Assembly: GCA_944325555.1 (NCBI GenBank)
Contig: CALVAN010000002.1
Span: 62,001 to 126,000 of the forward strand
Direction: 5' to 3'
DNA from: Candidatus Gastranaerophilales bacterium
GTDB taxonomy: Bacteria > Cyanobacteriota > Vampirovibrionia > Gastranaerophilales > Gastranaerophilaceae
DNA length: 64,000 bases
Shown here piece after piece: positions 59,326 through 64,000 of this stretch. Position 1 is the first letter of the stretch. Each line of letters opens with the position of its first letter. The notes beneath the pieces were generated by a model, which was not told the DNA's origin, did not search any database, and was given only the letters and a program-made list of their open reading frames with translations. The position numbers and the translations under genes are program-made.

Positions 59326-60324
59326 ATGAGACGAGTTACTCTTATTCCAGGTGACGGTATTGGGCCTGAAATTTCTGACGCTGTTGTGCTTATACTGGAA
59401 GAAGCAGGTGTAAAAATAGATTGGGATATTCAAACAGCAGGTGCCGACGTGGCTGAAAAAGAAGGTACTGTTTTGCCGGAAAGAGTTATAGAATCAATAA
59501 GGCTAAACAAGGTCGCTCTCAAAGCACCTGTTACAACGCCGATAGGCAAGGGGTTCAGAAGTGTAAATGTTGCACTGAGAAAAGAACTTGACTTATACGC
59601 AAATATCCGTCCCTGCAAAAATATCAAAGGGATAAAAACTCCGTTTGAGGGAGTAGATCTTGTGGTTGTAAGAGAAAACACGGAAGATTTATATGCGGGA
59701 ATAGAAAGAAAAATTGACAACGACACTGCAGAGTCAATAAAAATCATTACAAGAAAAGCCTCAACAAGAATTGCAAAATATGCTTTTGAATACGCTTTAA
59801 AATATGGAAGAAAAAAATTACATGCAGTAACAAAAGCCAATATATGCAAGCTTTCCGACGGCTTGTTTCTTGAAGCAGCCAGAGAGGTTGCAAAAGATTA
59901 TCCGCAAATAGAGTACAAAGAAATACTCGTGGACAATTTGTGCATGCAGCTAGTTCAAAAACCGCAGCAGTTTGATATGCTTTTGTTGCCAAACCTTTAT
60001 GGTGATATAGTATCGGATTTGACTGCCGGACTAATCGGCGGACTTGGTGTTGCTCAGGGCGCTAATATCGGTGACAGTTGTGCCGTATTTGAACCGGTAC
60101 ATGGCTCAGCTCCTGATATAAAAGGACAGGACAAGGCAAATCCTACGGCTCTTTTGCTTTGTGCGATAAATATGTTGAAACATATCGGGGAAGATGAAAA
60201 AGCGCAAAAAATAGAGCAAGCCATATATTCAATTTTGGAAGAAGGCAAAGTTTTGACCTGCGACCTTGGCGGAAATGCAAGCACAACGGAGTTTACGCAG
60301 GAAATAATACGACGTGTTCGCTAA
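59326..60324 (+). CDS. NAD-type isocitrate dehydrogenase (isocitrate/isopropylmalate dehydrogenase family)
   Basis: Oxidative decarboxylation of isocitrate to 2-oxoglutarate is the best fit. Family motifs are LIPGDGIGPEISDA near 6-19, substrate loop FRSVNVALRKELDLYANIRP near 82-101, VVVRENTEDLYAGIE near 118-132, and the C-terminal PVHGSAPDIKGQDKANPTA. The S-x-N of the substrate loop is typical of isocitrate enzymes, not of LeuB. The short 332-aa form resembles NAD-dependent IDH or homoisocitrate dehydrogenase; homoisocitrate is the main alternative. No lysine-pathway genes are adjacent. It begins directly after the pncC stop codon. Confidence 0.9.
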   Translation: MRRVTLIPGDGIGPEISDAVVLILEEAGVKIDWDIQTAGADVAEKEGTVLPERVIESIRLNKVALKAPVTTPIGKGFRSVNVALRKELDLYANIRPCKNIKGIKTPFEGVDLVVVRENTEDLYAGIERKIDNDTAESIKIITRKASTRIAKYAFEYALKYGRKKLHAVTKANICKLSDGLFLEAAREVAKDYPQIEYKEILVDNLCMQLVQKPQQFDMLLLPNLYGDIVSDLTAGLIGGLGVAQGANIGDSCAVFEPVHGSAPDIKGQDKANPTALLLCAINMLKHIGEDEKAQKIEQAIYSILEEGKVLTCDLGGNASTTEFTQEIIRRVR

Positions 60325-60331
60325 TTATCTT

Positions 60332-61414
60332 TTAAAACAAACTTTGCTGTCCTGTATAATTTGAAGGGATCTTATATCCCAAAAGCCGGTACCCTTCCGG
60401 AGAAACTCTTCTGCCTCTGGGGGTTCTTTGTATAAAACCTTCCTGTAAAAGGTACGGTTCATAAACATCTTCGATTGTTCTAGAATCTTCACCCAGCGCT
60501 GCAGCAATAGTTTCCAGCCCGACGGGGCCGCCGTCGTATTTTTCAATAATAAGCTTCATCATATCTCTGTCTGTTGAATCCAGACCGCTTTCATCAATGT
60601 GAAGATTGTTAAGTGCTTCTATCGCAACGGGTTTTGTTATTTTGGCGTCGGCTTTTACAAGAGCATAGTCCGCAACCCTTTTAACCAGCCTGTTTGCAAT
60701 TCTCGGTGTACCTCTTGAACGGCTTGCTATAACTTTTGCCCCCTCTTCGTCAATATCAATTTCCAAAATTTTTGCTGTTCTTGATATAACCTGCGCAAGC
60801 TCATCAATTGTATAAAACTGAAGCCTGTGTATTATACCGAATCTGTCACGAAGAGGACCAGACAACGCTCCGGCTTTTGTTGTAGCCCCGATAAGTGTAA
60901 ATTTAGGCAGAGGAACTCTCAATGTTTTTACGGTTTGCGCCTTGCCTGTTGTCATATCAAGGAAAAAATCCTCCATTGCCGGATACAGGATTTCTTCTGT
61001 AACCTTGTTTAAGCGGTGAATTTCGTCTATAAAAAGAATTTCGCCGTTTTTTAAAGACATCAGTATGCCGATAATATCTCTCGGACGCTCGAGAGCCGGA
61101 GCCGATGTGATTTTTATTTTTGTATTTAACTCGTTTGCAATAACCGAAGCTAGCGTTGTTTTACCAAGCCCCGGGGGACCGTAAAACAGCATGTGGTCGA
61201 TTTGTTTATTCCTTTTTTGAGCAGCCTCAATAGAAATTTTTAAAGTACTTTTCAGTGCGGTTTGTCCTATGTATTCTTCAAGAGTCTGCGGACGTATGTT
61301 GTTTTCAAAAGCCCTGTCATAGCTTATTTCTTTAGACTCGAGGTTCTCGCTTTTTTTATCCCGCTCAAGTTTTAATGGTTTTTGAATATTATCATTATCC
61401 GAAAAAATTGCCAA
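60332..61414 (-). CDS. ruvB: Holliday junction branch migration ATPase RuvB
   Basis: RuvB hexamers drive branch migration of Holliday junctions with RuvA and RuvC. Walker A is GPPGLGKT near 78-85, Walker B is LFIDEIHRL near 126-134, and the GATTKAG sensor region is near 176-182. The C-terminal winged helix includes [37 protein letters not shown]-type sequence near 297-333. At 360 aa the length is normal, with a slightly longer Lys/Glu-rich N-terminus. The start is TTG with GGAG 9 nt upstream. Confidence 0.98.
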   Translation of the reverse strand: MAIFSDNDNIQKPLKLERDKKSENLESKEISYDRAFENNIRPQTLEEYIGQTALKSTLKISIEAAQKRNKQIDHMLFYGPPGLGKTTLASVIANELNTKIKITSAPALERPRDIIGILMSLKNGEILFIDEIHRLNKVTEEILYPAMEDFFLDMTTGKAQTVKTLRVPLPKFTLIGATTKAGALSGPLRDRFGIIHRLQFYTIDELAQVISRTAKILEIDIDEEGAKVIASRSRGTPRIANRLVKRVADYALVKADAKITKPVAIEALNNLHIDESGLDSTDRDMMKLIIEKYDGGPVGLETIAAALGEDSRTIEDVYEPYLLQEGFIQRTPRGRRVSPEGYRLLGYKIPSNYTGQQSLF

Positions 61415-61485
61415 CTTTAACCGCTCCCTCTGTTTTGTAATATAATTATATCAGAATTAAAAAGAAAATACGAAAGAGTAGACTA

Positions 61486-62220
61486 ATGACAAAAACAGCA
61501 ATCATCATACCTTCAAGATACGCATCAACAAGACTCCACGCAAAACCGTTAATCGAAGTTGACGGAAAACCTATTATTCAATGGGTTTACGAAAAGGCAT
61601 CAGCAGTAAAGCAGGCTGATACGGTGATTGTTGCAACAGACCATGAAAAAATATACAACTGCGTAAAATCTTTCGGCGGTAATGTTGAAATGACCAGAAT
61701 AGATCACAAATGCGGTTCTGACAGAATTGCAGAGGTAGCTTCACGTCACGAAGATTTTGAATACATAGTGAATCTTCAGGGGGATGAACCGATGATTACA
61801 CCGGAAGCCATAGACGGGGTTATAACAGCCTTGAAATCACGAAAAGATGCTGATATAGCCACTCTTTTGAGAGTAATTACGGATAAGGATGAGGTTGAAA
61901 ATCCCAACCTTGTAAAATGTGTTATTGATAACAACAACTTTGCTCTTTACTTTTCCCGCTCCAAAATTCCTTACGAAAGAAATATTGGTGAAGCTGTTTT
62001 TTACGGTCACATAGGACTTTACGGGTATAAAAGAGATGCTTTGTTTAAAATGACTTCTCTTAATCAAACAATGCTCGAAAAAGCTGAAAGCTTAGAGCAG
62101 CTGCGTGCCTTGCAATCCGGCATGAGGATAATTACCTCAATAGTGAATATAAAACCAATCGGAATTGATACAAAAGAAGATGTAGAGGAATTTAAAAAGG
62201 CAGTAGCTTCTGCTAATTAG
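61486..62220 (+). CDS. kdsB: CMP-KDO synthetase
   Basis: KdsB activates 3-deoxy-D-manno-octulosonate with CTP for lipopolysaccharide core synthesis, implying a Gram-negative outer membrane. The nucleotide-binding PSRYASTRLHAKPL near 9-22 and metal-site NLQGDEPMI near 96-104 are present, with VATDHEKI and the late TSLNQTMLEKAESLEQLRALQSGMRI-type block. The 244-aa length is typical. ATG is preceded by GAAAGAG. A TATAAT at 61441-61446 is a likely -10. Its stop overlaps the convergent regulator stop by 4 nt. Confidence 0.96.
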   Translation: MTKTAIIIPSRYASTRLHAKPLIEVDGKPIIQWVYEKASAVKQADTVIVATDHEKIYNCVKSFGGNVEMTRIDHKCGSDRIAEVASRHEDFEYIVNLQGDEPMITPEAIDGVITALKSRKDADIATLLRVITDKDEVENPNLVKCVIDNNNFALYFSRSKIPYERNIGEAVFYGHIGLYGYKRDALFKMTSLNQTMLEKAESLEQLRALQSGMRIITSIVNIKPIGIDTKEDVEEFKKAVASAN

Positions 62221-63539
62221 TAGTTAAATTCTTTTATCATCTGCTCAATCCAGTTAAATATTCCCAAAAGCTCGTATGGCTTTGGCAAATACAAATCTGC
62301 TCCGGCATTAAGCACCATTTTCTTGTCGTGAATTATTGTTGAGAGTATTATTTTTTTGTCTTTAAATTTTTTATCTTTTTTTAGCTTTTTGCAAAGCTCA
62401 AGTCCTTTTAGTGTATCTGCCTCACCTGCATCAAGTATAATAAGAGCCGGATCAAAGGTTTTGAGAAGATTTTGAGCAAATGAATAATCTTGAACCGAAG
62501 CCACTTCATACCCTTGCATTTGGGCAGTGGTTTTTAAAAGATAGTTCAAGGCTTCATCAGGCTCTATAACAAGTATTTTGTTATTGTATTCTTTGTTCAA
62601 TATTGCGTTATCAGCACTCAGCATAGTCCTTTCAACAAGGTACGATGAATTTGTTCCCGATGCGGAATACTGCGCAAGCTTGCAGGTGGCATAAAGTGCA
62701 TTTAAGGCGGAGTTTACGCTGATATAAGTTTGGTGTTCGCTTGAAATAATACCTATGCTTGTTGATACAAGATTTACCCTTTTCCCTGCATTATCATCGC
62801 CGTATAAGGTTATATAACCGCATTTTGCATCTTCTTCCGTATAAAATTTTTCAACAATCGCTTCAAATGCATATACAAGAAAAGAGGCAATATGTTCCGC
62901 TTTAAGCGGGTTTGTTAAAATCAAAAACTCACCCTGTGAAAGTTCCCCGAAGAAATCTTGTTCATCGAGAGCAGAGCTGATTATAGCGGTATAAGTCTGC
63001 AGCATTTTATCGGACGCAAGTTCGCCGTATATTTCTTTATATGCCTCAAACTCATTTATCCGAACAAGCATGCCTGCCCATTTTTTATTTTCGATAATGG
63101 TTCTTTTTAAAGTTTTTAAAGAAAATTTTGTATCGGGCAAACGTGTAACATCATCCAGCATGCTTTCAAAATGCCGTCTTAAGTGCGCATTTATTCTGGC
63201 TTTAAATTCTTCAGACTCAATAGGCTCGCTTAAAAAATCGTCAGCTCCTGCATCCAGCACAGAGAGTTTGTCCTTTAGATCATCAGACTTTGAAACCGCA
63301 ATAATGCAGGGTCTTGTCGGATAACTAAGCATTCTTAGTTTTTTCACATTGTCGGCAAGCTGTGTATCAAGACTGTCTGATACAAGTATCATATCCGGTT
63401 CGTAGCTTGTTAAGATTTCAAGTCCTTCTTCAAAATTTGCAGTCAAAATAACGCTTACCCCGTTATTTTCAACGAGTTTTTTGTATTTTGCAGGCAATTC
63501 TTTTCTTTTATCAATAATTAAAACGAGTTTGGATAACAT
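62217..63539 (-). CDS. Response-regulator-like protein: degenerate REC, degenerate GGDEF-like, REC (440 aa)
   Basis: Three domains are visible. The first receiver (about 1-120) has the acidic site around D10 and D55, but the conserved Lys is replaced by Glu in LSEPI, so it is probably inactive. The middle (about 145-310) resembles a GGDEF diguanylate-cyclase fold, with GELSQGEFL in place of GG[DE]EF, so it should not make c-di-GMP. The second receiver (about 322-440) looks complete: VIEPDE, phospho-Asp in LIILDAGE, and YLPKPY. It probably integrates signals from the sensor kinase encoded just upstream, with which it shares a TAATG junction. Confidence 0.85.
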   Translation of the reverse strand: MLSKLVLIIDKRKELPAKYKKLVENNGVSVILTANFEEGLEILTSYEPDMILVSDSLDTQLADNVKKLRMLSYPTRPCIIAVSKSDDLKDKLSVLDAGADDFLSEPIESEEFKARINAHLRRHFESMLDDVTRLPDTKFSLKTLKRTIIENKKWAGMLVRINEFEAYKEIYGELASDKMLQTYTAIISSALDEQDFFGELSQGEFLILTNPLKAEHIASFLVYAFEAIVEKFYTEEDAKCGYITLYGDDNAGKRVNLVSTSIGIISSEHQTYISVNSALNALYATCKLAQYSASGTNSSYLVERTMLSADNAILNKEYNNKILVIEPDEALNYLLKTTAQMQGYEVASVQDYSFAQNLLKTFDPALIILDAGEADTLKGLELCKKLKKDKKFKDKKIILSTIIHDKKMVLNAGADLYLPKPYELLGIFNWIEQMIKEFNY

Positions 63540-64000
63540 TATCTGTCCTCCAATCTTTTTTTACTCTGGCTGGTGTAGGATGCAACAGGCAAAAGGACTT
63601 CAAAAACAGAGCCGCTGTTTGGAAGTTCTGTTGAACTTTCAACAAAAATCTGTCCGCCCATTTTTTCTATTAAATCTTTGACTATATAAAGTCCCAACCC
63701 GCTGCCCTGCGTTTTTCTCGTAAGGTGGTTTTCTATTCTTGTGAATTTTTCGAATATGCGCCCCAAATTTTCAGGTTCGATGCCAACGCCGTGGTCTTTT
63801 ACCTTTATGCTGACAAAATTTTCTTTTTTCGAATTTGAAATTTCTACACTTATCACACCCTTTTCATAAGAATATTTGGCAGCATTATCCATTAAATTAA
63901 TCATTATCTGTTGAAATTTACTTTCATCAACAAGAATATTGGGTACATCTGCCGCACATTTTATATCAAACGGATGTGTCGGATATTGATTCTTCAAAAT
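63539..64000 (-). CDS. Sensor histidine kinase, C-terminal part only (cut by window end)
   Basis: The visible 153-154 residues are the HATPase domain of a membrane or soluble sensor kinase. They include the N box (NLMDNAAKYSYEKG), G1 (KDHGVGIEPENLGRIFEKF), and the G2 region GSGLGLYIVKDLIEKMGGQI, so ATP binding is expected. The C-terminal tail is short. The N-terminal sensory domains and the phospho-accepting His lie beyond the window. Its stop codon overlaps the regulator start codon by one base, which indicates a coupled two-component pair. Confidence 0.9.
   Translation of the reverse strand: MLKNQYPTHPFDIKCAADVPNILVDESKFQQIMINLMDNAAKYSYEKGVISVEISNSKKENFVSIKVKDHGVGIEPENLGRIFEKFTRIENHLTRKTQGSGLGLYIVKDLIEKMGGQIFVESSTELPNSGSVFEVLLPVASYTSQSKKRLEDR

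Noticed and set aside
1-64000. tRNA genes, rRNA genes, CRISPR arrays, complete insertion sequences or prophage
   Set aside because: Spacers were read for T-loop-like GGTTCGAAT sequences, regularly spaced repeats and transposase or integrase motifs; none was convincing.

Overview
The window reads as chromosomal DNA from a non-photosynthetic relative of cyanobacteria, most likely the gut-associated Gastranaerophilales (Melainabacteria/Vampirovibrionia). The main evidence is RNA polymerase. rpoC is split into rpoC1 and rpoC2 at the cyanobacterial breakpoint, and rpoC2 carries a very large insertion in the trigger-loop region like the cyanobacterial SI3. The DNA is AT-rich, TTG and GTG starts are common, and there are no photosynthesis genes. 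A CMP-KDO synthetase points to a lipopolysaccharide outer membrane. A HydG maturase points to [FeFe]-hydrogenase and anaerobic life. A flagellin gene suggests motility. This placement is an inference from gene architecture, not from a tree.

Layout. 1-6.3 kb is mostly minus strand: small cysteine-rich and NPF-containing proteins, a Clp_N-only protein, and a compact cluster phosphoesterase-purB-membrane protein-ribD. 6.3-11.1 kb (plus): alr, trpS, coaBC, a Nif3-family gene and a secreted protein. 11.1-18.4 kb: a structured spacer, lepB with a polyprenyl synthase paralogue, an M48 protease, flagellin with a sigma-28-like promoter, rsmE-cca, and a long region upstream of rpoB. 18.4-27.5 kb: rpoB-rpoC1-rpoC2. 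27.5-30.9 kb: three lineage-type genes (GNAT-like, membrane J protein, PRTase-like). 30.9-37.2 kb: infA-rpmJ-rpsM-rpsK-rpsD-rpoA-rplQ-truA-rplM-rpsI, with unusually wide hairpin-filled gaps in its first half. 37.2-41.9 kb (minus): dprA, a glycosyltransferase, miaA and a membrane protein. 42-51 kb (mostly plus): ilvD, yebC, hydG, der, plsY and an insertion-bearing malic enzyme, with an ICMT-like and a kinase-like gene on the minus strand. 51-54.5 kb (minus): dnaA and three poorly characterised genes. 54.6-60.3 kb (plus): parvulin, aminopeptidase P, SpoU methyltransferase, rqcP, a secreted protein, pncC and a NAD-type isocitrate dehydrogenase. 60.3-64 kb: ruvB, kdsB, and a histidine kinase/response-regulator pair cut by the window end.

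Most genes are housekeeping: transcription, translation, cofactor and nucleotide synthesis, and envelope. The unusual material lies in two places. First, the spacers: GC-rich hairpin islands in the ribosomal cluster and between rpoC1 and rpoC2, an inverted-repeat element at 11.2 kb, a three-way-junction leader before infA, and a minus-strand terminator with no matching gene. Second, a set of proteins with partly recognisable folds: triple Clp_N, PRTase-like, mini kinase-like, degenerate prenyltransferase, insertion-bearing malic enzyme, and cysteine-bearing flagellin. I found no tRNA, rRNA, CRISPR array, complete insertion sequence or convincing replication origin.
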